In this document: positions 1-9,296 of the stretch, in pieces
Layout of the letters: every line of letters starts with the position of its first letter
How positions within the stretch are numbered: the first letter of the stretch is position 1
Notes under the pieces: generated by a model
The model's input: the letters and a program-made list of their open reading frames with translations, nothing else
Databases searched by the model: none
What the model was told of the DNA's origin: nothing
Assembly: GCA_020002185.1 (NCBI GenBank)
Contig: CM034533.1
Coordinates: forward strand, 48,892,346 to 48,956,345
Source of the DNA: Paraescarpia echinospica
Taxonomy: Eukaryota > Annelida > Polychaeta > Sabellida > Siboglinidae
Length of the DNA stretch: 64,000 bases
Reading direction: 5' to 3'
Program-made: the position numbers and the translations under genes

Positions 1-1500
1 ATATATATATATATATTAATACACTAACATTGGATCATAGTTAATGCATGCATCTGCTCTGATGCGCAGAGGTCCACTCTCGTCTTTGCGGGCCGCTATT
101 TGTGGACATTTGTGGGCCACCCACCCCTAAACCCCTAATAATATAAGTCTATACAATTAAAAGTAACAAAAGCAATGGTAGGTTTACATTTAAGTCGACA
201 CGGATCACAACGTTTGATCATATTTTCGTGACAACCCATAAGCCCTGTTCACTCTATTCAGCCACAATTTAATTCAAAGTTGATTTCGATCTGTTTGAAT
301 GAACGCAATCGGACTGAAAGCAACCGCTGTTGAGGGCAACAGGCGAGTTTACAGGGTCCAAAAAAGTGCACCATGGTAGCATTACGTAAGTGACTAGCTC
401 TACCTCACGCATATGGCCACCTACATCGACTGGAACAGATATATTAATATAAAACATTAAGTCCAGACACGCAGGAAGATATAATTATTTTTTAATTCAT
501 GAAAATAGTACAATTTTTTTTAGCCAGAACCCCGCTTCCATCGTAATAAATAAAATGTTCGTTATTTTCATTTATGTAATAGAAAATAGGTGGTATAATA
601 GCGAAGATTAGACTCAATTACATACAAATCAATATATATATATATATATATACACGGTGGAACTGCCAACATTAATTAAATACGCGTACTTACCATGTGC
701 TCACCAGAACAACATCGACTGACAGTGTCAACAACACTGTCACTGTCAACACTGACAACAGCCATCTGATTTTATTCATTGGCAGTGTCCCGGCGCCTGA
801 CACTTTTTCGGCGGTGTTGATAATTACATTGATCGTTGTTGCTATTAAACTCCATTAGTCATCAGTTCACCTCCCTGATTCATTGGGATAGTGAAACATG
901 CGTCTGAATGGTGACTGTTGCCTCAAATACGTAACGTATTAACCGTTTTCGTGTCTGTTTTTATGCGCGCCACAACGCGGTTAATCCATCGACGCCAGAC
1001 GGCGCCACGCACATAAAAATCAATGGCCGCCCCATGTTAATGCGTACAGTGACTATGTTTAGGACTAACGTTTATTCAGAACACCCGGCCAGTGCCTCTA
1101 ACCGTTAATCGAGTTAAGCAATTGGCAGTAATTATAAATCTTATAGTGTTGCTGAGCCGATAGTCGTCCGGCCGCGTGATCTCGCACGCTAAGAGAGAAT
1201 CTCGCAGCAGACGTGGTTCGACGTATAGACGAGTAGGTTTTTGCCTACAATTAGTATAACGCTATAGTAGAACTTTGAAGTGTTTTGTAAAAACCAATTA
1301 CGTTTCTGGTTGTTCTACTGAAAGAACGTATCGGTATAGAAGTGTACAAAAATGTTTAAATTAGGCCTACTATTAATTCTAAATGTTAAACCAGCGACCC
1401 GATACGTTACCGGCAGTGCCAGTGTTCGAAATTACTGCCGACCCGGAGGCCCGAGACCGTTAAATATTTCGTCGGGCCGGTAACTTTTAAAAAGTGCCGG
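1..1500. other. No gene seen; AT microsatellites
   Basis: No coding region is recognisable. Short (AT)n tracts lie at 1-17 and about 633-652, and a small GTCAACA/TGTTGAC-rich palindromic patch at about 721-760. The rest is ordinary AT-rich intergenic or intronic sequence. Confidence 0.5.
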
Positions 1501-1512
1501 TGTAGTAAGTTG

Positions 1513-2797
1513 AAAACACTACCCCTCGGAAACACTACGGTAGTGTTTTGAGCGTACCCTCAAAACACTACCGAAGTGTTTTGAGCGTACTTTCAAAACA
1601 CTATCGTAGTGTTGTGAACGTACCCTCAAAACACTACTGTTAAGTTCAAAACACTACCCCTACATATTTTCTCGTTTTACAATTTCTGTGTGTTTGGGGC
1701 CATCTAAAAAGTACGTATCGCTTGGTGGGAGGCCGTGAGATATCCGGGCAAGCGATACGAAGCTTTACATGGGGTAGGGTATGTTGGCAATAAGGGTTAC
1801 GTTAAGTTTAAAAACAGCCATTGACACCAGACTGATGTTATTAATAAGCCTCGTCGGGTCAGCGATATGTTCACGGAGTGCAAGAGTGCGAGCAGTGTCA
1901 TTGTAGTTTAGATTGCTTTATGGTCGGCATAGGAACGGCTGGGGGAAATATCCATATATGTGCATATTCAATTGTGGGGTTTGGACGAAGGAAACTAGCT
2001 GTGGAGATTTGAGGTTCATGTATGGCTTTGTTCCCCCAGAGATCCTAAGTACATCACTGCAACTTTGTAGGCTTAATCATATAGTGATGTTAGTGTAATA
2101 TTATACTGGCTGGATAGATATAGGTTAGTAAAATGAAAGAGATACAAGTACAGGCATACAGGGCGGTCGTCAGTGTAATGGTTGGGAGCTTAAACAAACC
2201 ATAAACAAACCTAGTTATTATCAACCCCAACTGATAGCTGATTCCAACCACAACTAATTATAATAATAACCTTAACATTAAATAATAATAACATTTCACA
2301 CTAGCTATTTAATCCCGTCATCTGATTGGTTCCAGCTATTACCCTAACCCAAATCATAACTAACTCCAATCATAACTGATAATAATAACTTTAACCCCCA
2401 TAATAAATCATTATATTTCACACTAACGATTTATTCCCGTCGTCTAATTGATTCCAGTGATTACCATAACCATAGGTAATAATAATAACCTTAACTTAAT
2501 TAATAAAGATATTTCACACTAACTGTATTTCATCGTCTGATTTGTTATAATGATTATGTGATATATATACATATGACCCTAATGTATAGGATGATTCCCA
2601 AAGGTGACTAATGTAATTGGCTGGTAAGATATAGCCCTACTGACGGTAGTGTTTTGGAATTGGGTAGTGTTTTGAACGTACGTAGAGGTAGTGTTTTGAA
2701 CTTAATAGTAGTGTTTTGAGGGTACGCTCAAAACACTACGGTAGTGTTTTGAGAGTACGCTGAAAAAAAACCGTGGTGTTTTTGGCGGGGTAGTGTT
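1513..2797. mobile_element. Foldback/MITE-like element with CAAAACACTAC repeats
   Basis: Blocks at about 1513-1668 and 2637-2797 are inverted copies of each other. Both are built from alternating CAAAACACTAC and GTAGTGTTTTG motifs separated by GAGCGTACCCT-like spacers. The about 970-bp interior has no convincing ORF, only three loose tandem copies (about 2200-2560) of a block containing ATTTCACACTA and ATTCCCGTC. Subterminal motif clusters around a non-coding core are typical of non-autonomous DNA transposons. The superfamily is not identifiable and no target duplication was confirmed. Confidence 0.6.
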
Positions 2798-3127
2798 TTA
2801 GCGTCCTTGTTAAACAAAAATAATGGAGCACTTGTCTAGTATCCGAGCAAAATCTCGATTTCGTCATTATAACTACATAATGTAGATAATCTGAGAGTCA
2901 ATGTCGTTGATTACCCTCAGTGTAACCAGTCACTTGGCCACAGAGTGAACACGTCTTTGGATCAAGCTTGCTTGTGTTCGACAGACGGTGGCGCCACATC
3001 ACGGAACATGGATAATCGAGGCTTTTGAAGAGCTCCGATGTACAACACCTGGTGGGTTCTGGATGAACCTTTGGGATAGAGTTAGTTTTGTTATCCGCAC
3101 GTTGGCAACGGTGGTCCGAGTAGTTGC

Positions 3128-3362
3128 TATTTTTTCCTTTTTCGTTTGCAAATTTCAAAACGAAAAAACGAAAAAAGCAAACAATGTTCGTTTTCAAATT
3201 TGAAGTAAAAAATCGAAAAAGGAATAGGTACCGGAATTATTGTATTGGGATTAGATTGTATTCGTTTTTCGCTTTTCTTACTTCAAATAACGAAATAACG
3301 ATAACAAAAACATTGCTTGTTTTTTTCGTTTTGAAATTTACGAACGAAAAAGGAAAAGACGG
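3128..3362. repeat. Nested inverted repeat (long hairpin)
   Basis: The outer arms (about 3128-3192 and 3300-3362) share CCTTTTTCGTT and AAATTTCAAAACG in inverted orientation. Inner arms share TTTGAAGTAA. The whole about 235-bp block could fold into one long imperfect hairpin. It is AT-rich and non-coding; short ORFs across it are incidental. Confidence 0.6.
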
Positions 3363-3691
3363 CATATACACGGACCGGCGACACCGTGGAACGCGTTACC
3401 AGGCCGCCATATTGGACTCGTACTTAGCTGATGTGATTACCTCTCCCGTTTAATTTACTTATTAGTGATGGCTTTGCTTCCCTGTGCGTTTGCCACTACT
3501 AAGTTGGGTCTTTTTCTACTCAACTGTACTACAATATATTTTTAATAATGTCCGCTGCTCATATTTTAATTCCAACAACGTATTGCATGCCTTGCTTGTT
3601 TGTCTTAGAACACTACTGTAGCGAAATGGAACTGACGATGTGTGGCTTCACACCACCATCTCAACATTATTACGTTCGTGTAATCATTTCA

Positions 3692-4050
3692 TCAATAGTG
3701 GTGGTACCGAAACCCAAAAGGCCCGGTGAGGTTCGTATCTGTGTCAATATGCGACAGGCGAACAAAGCAATCACGAGAGAGCGACACCCGTCGCCTACAG
3801 TTGATGACATTGTTCAAAAACTGAACAATGCGAAGAAGCGCTGGCAGTTGTCTGGGCCTGCGAATACTTTCATGTGTATGTGTACGGGGCGCCAGTGAAA
3901 GTGATAACTGACAACAAGCCGTTAATAAAGTTGTATGGAAACCCCGGCGCCAAGCTGCCCCTGAGACTGGAAAGATGGGCTATGAGGCTGCTGCCGTACC
4001 AGCTAGTTAGCGAGTACCGTCAGGGTAAAGATAATCCGTCGGATTACTGA
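3692..4050 (+). pseudogene. Ty3/Gypsy pol remnant: RT start fused to RNase H
   Basis: About 3692-3838 encodes the start of a Ty3/Gypsy reverse transcriptase: VVVPKPKRPGEVRICVNMR followed by the HPSPTVDDIVQKLN segment. At about 3838 the frame changes directly into RNase H sequence with the motif ITDNKPL and then GKDNPSDY, ending in TGA at 4048-4050. The catalytic RT core (palm, including the DD motif) and most of the RNase H start are missing, so a large internal deletion joins RT motif 1 to RNase H. The element cannot make a working polymerase. The preceding 3460-3690 shows no clear gag or protease. Confidence 0.85.
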
Positions 4051-4065
4051 TCTCGCCATCCGCAA

Positions 4066-5536
4066 GTGTCAGACAGAAGTTCTCGAGAAGAACTTGTGGC
4101 AGAAGAGTATGTGAACTTCGTCACAGAGGAAAGTATCCCAAAAGCAATGCGTAGTACAGAAGTCTTAGAAGCAACGTTGGCAGACCAAACTCTGAGTGCT
4201 GTGAAAGATCTTCTTTTAAATGGAAAATGGTACATGCTTGAAACAAAATATGGACAAGATCCAAGTGTGGACTTTGAAGCGATGCAATCGTACAGCAGAG
4301 TTGGAAATGAACTCACTGTAACACGAGATGGATTAGTGTTGAGAGGAACCCGTATTGCGGTTCCAGCGAGTCTGCAGCACAGCGTAATCCATCTGGCCCA
4401 CGAAGGGCATCAAGGGATAAACAAGACCAAAGCTCTCCTCAGAGAGAAAGTCTGGTTTCCCAGAATTGACGCTATGGTAGCCAAGCTACTTGACGAATGT
4501 GTAGCGTGCAAAGCGGCTTATGATCCAAAGCCAAGGGAACCATTGGTCATGATCTTCCGTCAAGGAAATAGTCTCATCTATCCGCACATTTTATGGACCA
4601 TTACCTACAGGTGACTACCTCCTTGTTGTCATGGACGAGTACTCCAGATTCCCTGAAGTCGAAGTGATAAGATCCCTGTCGGCTCAGACAGTTATTCCTG
4701 TCTTCGAGAAGATATTCTCGTTAAGAGATACTCCCGACAACCTGACAACAGACAATGGAACACCGTTCCAAAGAGAAGAGTTTAAGAGGTTTGCTGTCAA
4801 CCTAGGTTTTCTCCACCAAAGAGTAACACCATATTGGCCAGAGGCGAATGGTGTAGCCGAGAGGTTCACGAGAACCATAGGCAAAGTCTGCAAATGTGCA
4901 CAGGTAGAAGGTAAACCCTGGAAGCGAGAGTTGTACCGGTTTCTTAGAAACTACAGGGCAACCCCGCATACCTCGACAGGATTACCACCAGCAACGGTTT
5001 TGAATGGTGTACCGTTGAAGATGAAGCTACCCCAGGTGCATGCTGAGGAAATGGATGAAACACTCCGTCAAAAGGATTGGGCGGCACAGTACAAGATGAA
5101 GGAATATGCGGAAGCACGACGAAAGATAACCAAGTCTGACATTGGTATCGGAAACAAAGTGTTGTTGAAGAATGTGGCACAACAAGGGAAACTAGTGCCC
5201 AAATTCCAACTTGAGCCTTTCGAGGTCATAGACAGGAAAGGTACAATGGTAACAGCACAAAGAGGCCAGGAGGTCAAAGCGCGAAACAAAAGTCATTTTC
5301 GCACAGTCAGCACAGACATTGAGCCGTTGCAATACAGGCCAGTCGAACCTGACCCAGTCCTACTGTAGTACCCCCAATTGTTCCAGTACGTTATCCAGTG
5401 GGATCTCAACTGAGGCTAGTACGAGTCTTTCCCCTTCCGTGCATACTACAACCAGTCGTCCACCTAGGGTTAAGAGTGTAACCAAACGGTTTGAAGGTTT
5501 TCGTGTAAACCTGCCTTGTTTCTGTAAACAGTGATG
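4066..5536 (+). pseudogene. Ty3/Gypsy integrase remnant and 3' end
   Basis: Downstream of RNase H, 4066-4614 carries the integrase zinc-binding domain: H-x4-H in HLAHEGHQG and C-x2-C in CVACKA. A frameshift near 4560-4600 precedes the catalytic core at 4631-5368, which contains the DDE signature: the first D in VMDEYSRFP, TTDNGTPF, and ANGVAERF with the E. The C-terminal part includes a VLLKN strand like integrase GPY/F-type tails. A short basic C-terminal stretch continues in another frame to about 5536. The stretch 5540-5660 (AATAAAG at about 5620) could be part of a 3' LTR, but no second LTR was found. A degraded Ty3/Gypsy element, class certain, lineage not assigned. Confidence 0.9.
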
Positions 5537-5702
5537 TAATCAATATAACACCGTCTGATGCTGCCACCTGTCGTATAGTTTATAGTGATATAAACGTGTT
5601 GGAACTCTCCTGTAATTACGTGAATAAAGAAGTTAGTTCTGTCACCGAAGCCACGATGTACGTTTCACTATTTTATAACATGGTGGATTTCTTGTTAAAC
5701 AT

Positions 5703-5861
5703 AACTTGATAAACTCATCTCAACATGGGTTTCTAAAAGCGAGGTCATGCTTAACAAATATGTTATTTTTTTGGAAGACGAGGTGGGTAGACGAGGGATC
5801 ACCAGTTGATATAATCTACTTAGATTTTCAGAAAGCTTTCGACAAAGTGCCACATCAGTAG
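5703..5861 (+). pseudogene. CR1-like reverse transcriptase scrap
   Basis: An uninterrupted 52-codon stretch reads QHGFLKARSCLTN, then DIIYLDFQKAFDKVPH, then a stop. This is the finger/palm entry region (motifs 2-3, with the first catalytic Asp in YLDFQKAFD) of a CR1/L2-type non-LTR RT. It abuts the end of the Gypsy remnant and is cut at both ends. Confidence 0.85.
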
Positions 5862-5869
5862 TAATACAT

Positions 5870-6600
5870 GTCCCTTACCGCGCGCAACATCCGTTTTTCC
5901 GTTGTGCAAGTGCAAGTGCAAAAGTGCCCGGATGTAGGTCAAAGGTCAAGTACCCGGATTAGGTCAAGGTCAAAGGTCAAGTGGCGCCACCTGGCGGATA
6001 TGTCATGAACTACAAATGGTGCCCCATAGCGAATTAACTGTACAAGTTGTAAACTAGATGTAGGAGTACTGCCCAAATTCGTGCGTCTTGGTTTGACCAG
6101 CAGCGCCACCTAGCGAATTTCTTCAAACTAAATTAGTTTGACCAGTAGCGCAACCTAGCGAATTTTTCGTGGACTACCTCTACAAGTGGTGCCACCTGAC
6201 GGACAAGTTGTAAACTAAATGTTCGACTACTGCCCAAATTCGTGCGTCTTTGGTTTGACCATTAGCGCCACCTGGCGGATTTTTTATGAACTAATTTAAC
6301 CTAGCGAATATGTCATGAACTACAAGTGGTGCCACCTGGCGGATAAGTTGTGGACTAAATGTAGGAGTACTGCCAAAATTCGTGTCTCTTGCACGCTTGC
6401 GTGCAATGGAGCCCCCTGATGGATAGAGCATGAACCACAAGCATCATCCCCTAGTGGACAAGTGAGCGAACCACATAAGAATACTGCAAATATTCGTGTC
6501 TCTTGTTTTTGTCGAGTGCTTACTCCTGGTGGATATATCATCATCAACTGAAAGCATCCCTGTTAGGTAAGTTGTGAACTAAATAACTACTCTGCAGTCC
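5870..6600. repeat. Degenerate tandem repeats (GCGCCACCTGGCGGA family)
   Basis: Repeated, diverged copies of GCCACCTGGCGGAT, ATTCGTGCGTCTT and ATGAACTACAAGTGG recur in a period of roughly 120-150 bp. At about 6590-6665 three shorter copies of a GCAGTCCGTGCTT block lead into the promoter of the next gene. No coding sequence. Confidence 0.65.
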
Positions 6601-6666
6601 GCGCTTGTGTACATTCTACTCAGCAGTCCGTGCTTTTGGATTTTCTACTCTACAATCTGTGATCTT

Positions 6667-6713
6667 TCGGCACGGCCACGTGATCTTTACGGTCTGTGGA
6701 CTGGTTATAAAAG
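6667..6713 (+). promoter_or_regulatory. E-box + TATA core promoter of SERTA-like gene
   Basis: The block contains TTCGGCACGGCCACGTGA, with the perfect E-box CACGTG at 6677-6682. A TATAAAAG box follows at 6706-6713, 29 bp from E-box start to TATA start and 51 bp before the ATG. The same arrangement precedes the next gene. Confidence 0.75.
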
Positions 6714-6756
6714 GCCTGTGTCTGCTTTTGTGGTCATTATAGCTTACATCTTGAAA

Positions 6757-7104
6757 ATGGGTGTGAATTCATCTACTGACAACGTCCGAGATATTGCTAC
6801 CGACAATGACCGAGATGTTGCGAGTAGCAACAAGCGACGACACCCGGTGGCCGACCTTTGTGTCTATCAACCTGCCAAGCGACTGTCTCCGTCACTGATC
6901 ACATCCGACCACCGCAAGGAGACACGACGCCTCACGAGGTTGTCGATCGAGAAACTACGCGAGATGCGCAAGACGCGCGACCCGGAGTCTTGTCTGCGAC
7001 GCTTCTTTCTCGTTAAGAACACACGGGCCCGGATAAAGCGCGAACAACAACAACGGGAACTCGTGTATCCGTCATCATCATCATCATCATCATCAGCATC
7101 ATAA
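6757..7104 (+). CDS. SERTA-domain-like small basic protein with histone-type mRNA end
   Basis: A single-exon 115-aa protein. The ATG at 6757 is the first Met downstream of the TATA box; the frame is open upstream, but those codons precede the likely cap site. Residues 62-96 fit the SERTA pattern: LSIEKLREMRK, then a D-P pair, then CLRRFFLVKNTRARIK, with the conserved LS..KL, P, LRR and LV.NT..RI positions and a two-residue insertion after the proline. SERTA proteins are nuclear transcription and cell-cycle regulators that bind CDK4/E2F-DP or related partners. An AKRLSPS segment (residues 40-46) looks like a cyclin-docking KRL next to an SP site (inference). The tail is a poly-Ser run encoded by a TCA repeat. 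A histone-type stem-loop lies 27 nt after the stop, and the gene shares promoter layout with the next gene. The gene is confident; the SERTA assignment is moderate. Confidence 0.75.
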   Translation: MGVNSSTDNVRDIATDNDRDVASSNKRRHPVADLCVYQPAKRLSPSLITSDHRKETRRLTRLSIEKLREMRKTRDPESCLRRFFLVKNTRARIKREQQQRELVYPSSSSSSSSAS

Positions 7105-7131
7105 GAAAAATTCGACGAGATAACAAGAAAC

Positions 7132-7147
7132 GGTTCTTTTCAGAGCC
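7132..7147 (+). terminator. Histone-type 3' mRNA stem-loop
   Basis: GGTTCTTTTCAGAGCC forms a 6-bp stem (one G-T wobble) with a TTTC loop. It differs from the consensus replication-dependent histone stem-loop by one stem base. It is preceded by AACAAGAAAC, followed by AACCACA, and a purine-rich CAAAAGAGT at about 7160-7168 sits where a histone downstream element (U7 snRNA target) belongs. No AATAAA follows the CDS before the next promoter. This predicts SLBP/U7-dependent, non-polyadenylated, S-phase-linked expression of the preceding gene. Confidence 0.85.
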
Positions 7148-7205
7148 AACCACATTCTCACAAAAGAGTATTAGCAATTCTCATAGGTTAGAAATTTCGT
7201 GCTCG

Positions 7206-7252
7206 TTCGGCACGCCCACGTGACTTTTCGGCACATTTACTAACTATATAAG
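7206..7252 (+). promoter_or_regulatory. E-box + TATA core promoter of Cys/His-cluster gene
   Basis: TTCGGCACGCCCACGTGA carries CACGTG at 7217-7222, and a TATATAAG box follows at 7245-7252, 28 bp downstream and 62 bp before the chosen ATG. It matches the promoter at 6667-6713 in sequence and spacing. Confidence 0.75.
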
Positions 7253-7313
7253 CGCGGTGTTTTACCAATCGTACCGTCATTCGTATCACGACGACAGCAC
7301 GCCTAACATCATC

Positions 7314-7826
7314 ATGTTGAAGACACCCTACTACCGACCTCGCAATGCAGCGGACTCGAGCAATGAGGACGAGCCAACGAGCAGACCCATCATGCCGGTG
7401 ACCAACCACCCTGTCGGGCCATCGGAACCAGACGTAGTGGACGTCCCTACTCTAGAATCAACGGTAAGCGTCGACCCTCCTATCAAGGTCAAAGGTCTCC
7501 TTATCGACAAAGTACGCCAGCATACTCCCTTCTACATCGGGTGCAGATACTGCAAGAAGGGTATGATTGTCGATGATAGGGGACATTTGCAATGCAGCCC
7601 GCACGGTTACGTGGCCTCTGACATGTATATTATGGTTCAATCGGTTGCGACTGATGAGGAGGTCCTGCCACCAGCAAGATCATTACCACCATCGCTGAGA
7701 CCCTTCACCTGCCCGGACTGTGGGGGATCGTTCACACGGAAATATAATTCCAAGCAACACGTCACCAGCGGATGTTGTGCACGTCGGAAGAGGACGGCCG
7801 ATGAAGCCAAGTTGTATACGTCAGTG
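7314..7826 (+). CDS. Cys/His-cluster protein, exon 1 (RPA70-C-like zinc element + C2HC finger)
   Basis: Exon 1 of a two-exon gene, 171 codons. The ATG at 7314 is chosen because an earlier in-frame ATG at 7257 lies only 5 bp after the TATA box. Residues 73-110 read FYIGCRYCKKG, then LQCSPHG, then MYIMVQSV. This gives a C-x2-C-x13-C-x2-H cluster between two hydrophobic strands, resembling the zinc ribbon inserted in the third OB fold of RPA70 (family comparison, moderate). Residues 131-155 form a C2HC finger (C133, C136, H149, C154). Exon 1 ends in codon phase 0 at TCAGTG|GTGAGT (donor at 7827). The N-terminus is Pro/acidic-rich and probably disordered. A ssDNA/DNA-binding role is inference; I do not recognise the full protein. 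Confidence 0.7.
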
Positions 7827-7865
7827 GTGAGTCATACTTTATATTGTTTTACTATATACTTTCAC

Positions 7866-7976
7866 CTAAAACCTCGCCCCTGTGTATGTTTACTTCTGCT
7901 AAAATGACGTCCCTGTATATGTTTATTTCCGGCGAAATGACGTCCACTGTGTCTTTACTTCCGCTAAAATGGCGTC
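7866..7976 (+). repeat. Intronic triplication
   Basis: Three imperfect about 38-bp copies lie inside the intron, each with TTTACTTCCGCTAAAATG or a close variant followed by CGTCC. No function is visible. Confidence 0.6.
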
Positions 7977-8314
7977 CATGTATATTATTTCCTATTTGGT
8001 TGGACTCGTCTATTACCTGTTAACATCCGGGTACATAATATTATGTCACGTCTTTGCTTCCAAGATTATGGCTCCCCTACGTTGTCCTTCATATCAACAT
8101 CTGGCAACGTCTTAACTCCCTGTATGCTTGCGATCATGGGTAATTGTTGTCGACAATTTATCTTTATGGCCATGCAACTTGTCACCTTACTTCCTATCAT
8201 GCCACTTCTTATCATTGTTTCCCACTGGTCCTTGTATCACCGTACTCTAACAACGGTGTACTATTCCCATTCATTCTTTAATATTTTTTAAATATTATTT
8301 AAATATTCTTGCAG

Positions 8315-8827
8315 GATTACATTGAAGGCCCGCTACCACCAAAGCGTCAACGAATGGTCTCTGTGTCGACAGAGACGATTAACGACAACGGGACAGCATC
8401 GATACCAACTTCCGTTCCTAACGACGTCACAACTACCCATGCTGTCACAACTTCTACCCAGCCTGCCAACGTCGCAACTTCTGCTCCTGACTTTACTGGT
8501 CCGAACTTTACCATTTATTTTCCTGTGATCGAAATGAAGAAGACGCTGGCACAACACATAGCATGTAACATCTTTGAACTCTCAAAACGACAATGTCGCG
8601 GTTGCAAGATAGACCATCCTAGTCAATTTCATCACGATTGTATGTTATCTGATGACATTCAAATTTGCATGTACTTTGACGAGGCTGTGGAGACCATTAA
8701 TTCAACTGCAATGGTGAAAGACTGTTTGAGTGTTTTGTTAGACGCGGGTGTGAAGCTATCCGACGTGACAGTCGAACAGTTGTGTAATATCAATACTTGG
8801 TTGCAAGAATCCGTTTCGAAACAGTAG
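8315..8827 (+). CDS. Cys/His-cluster protein, exon 2 (C-x2-C-x3-H-x5-H-x2-C module)
   Basis: The acceptor ATTCTTGCAG|GATTAC at 8313-8314 joins exon 1 in phase 0, giving a 341-aa protein with stop TAG at 8825-8827. Residues 177-184 (PLPPKRQR) look like a nuclear localisation signal, followed by a Thr/Ser-rich linker. Residues 265-280 form the cluster CRGCKIDHPSQFHHDC. I recall this HPSQ..H.C type of motif from many uncharacterised invertebrate repeat-gene proteins but cannot name the family. The remaining 60 residues look helical (DEAVETIN, CLSVLLDAGVKLSDVTVEQL). The intron is 488 bp (7827-8314). Confidence 0.7.
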   Translation, partial: DYIEGPLPPKRQRMVSVSTETINDNGTASIPTSVPNDVTTTHAVTTSTQPANVATSAPDFTGPNFTIYFPVIEMKKTLAQHIACNIFELSKRQCRGCKIDHPSQFHHDCMLSDDIQICMYFDEAVETINSTAMVKDCLSVLLDAGVKLSDVTVEQLCNINTWLQESVSKQ

Positions 8828-8834
8828 CGAAACA

Positions 8835-9020
8835 CTATGAAACATATGGTTCTGGCAGTAATGGAGGGTGACCTGTAAAGAACTTTCTTTTGTCTTGTAT
8901 ACGATTAAACTTTGCAAGACTCTGTATCAATGTCTAGTCTCTGGTTCTTGCAGTTATGGAGCGTGACATGTAAATACGTTTGTGCTGTTCACGAATAAAC
9001 TGTGCAAACCTCATCTTGTG
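8835..9020 (+). terminator. Duplicated 3' UTR module with poly(A) signals
   Basis: Two tandem diverged copies share GGTTCT(GG/T)GCAG, ATGGAG.GTGAC.TGTAAA and GA(T/A)TAAACT.TGCAA. The first copy carries ATTAAA (about 8905) and the second AATAAA (about 8992), so the second exon's mRNA is expected to be polyadenylated, unlike the upstream gene. Confidence 0.6.
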
Positions 9021-9179
9021 TCTTTTTCATAGTGTAATGCAAAGCATATGTTGGGAACCTTACTAATAGCCTTACACTTCACAACTAAAGAAACTATCCG
9101 TATTGTCAACAGCAACGATACCAAGGGCAGTGATCATAGGAACAGGTATAGAGATATACATATAATAGATACATACATT

Positions 9180-9255
9180 CTGGACTTGTCTGTTTGCTGC
9201 GGGCGTGAGTGCGCGTACCCTGTATGACATCATTAAACTGCTACGCGCAGTAACA
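9180..9255 (+). repeat. Segment resembling the arm of the 32.7-38.0 kb element
   Basis: GACTTGTCTGTTTGCTGCG, then TGCGCGTACCCTG, then TGACATCATTAAAC and CTACGCGCAGTAA match, in order and spacing, the sequence at 33588-33655 in the left arm of the Polinton-like element (roughly three quarters identical by eye). This suggests that the 6.6-9.2 kb block and that element share ancestry. Confidence 0.6.
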
Positions 9256-9296
9256 AGAGACGAGCTTGCAAACTTTCACTGACAAAAATAGACATG

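Noticed and set aside
6757..7104. Interpretation as a histone gene because of the stem-loop
   Set aside because: The protein has no histone fold or linker-histone pattern; residues 62-96 fit SERTA instead.
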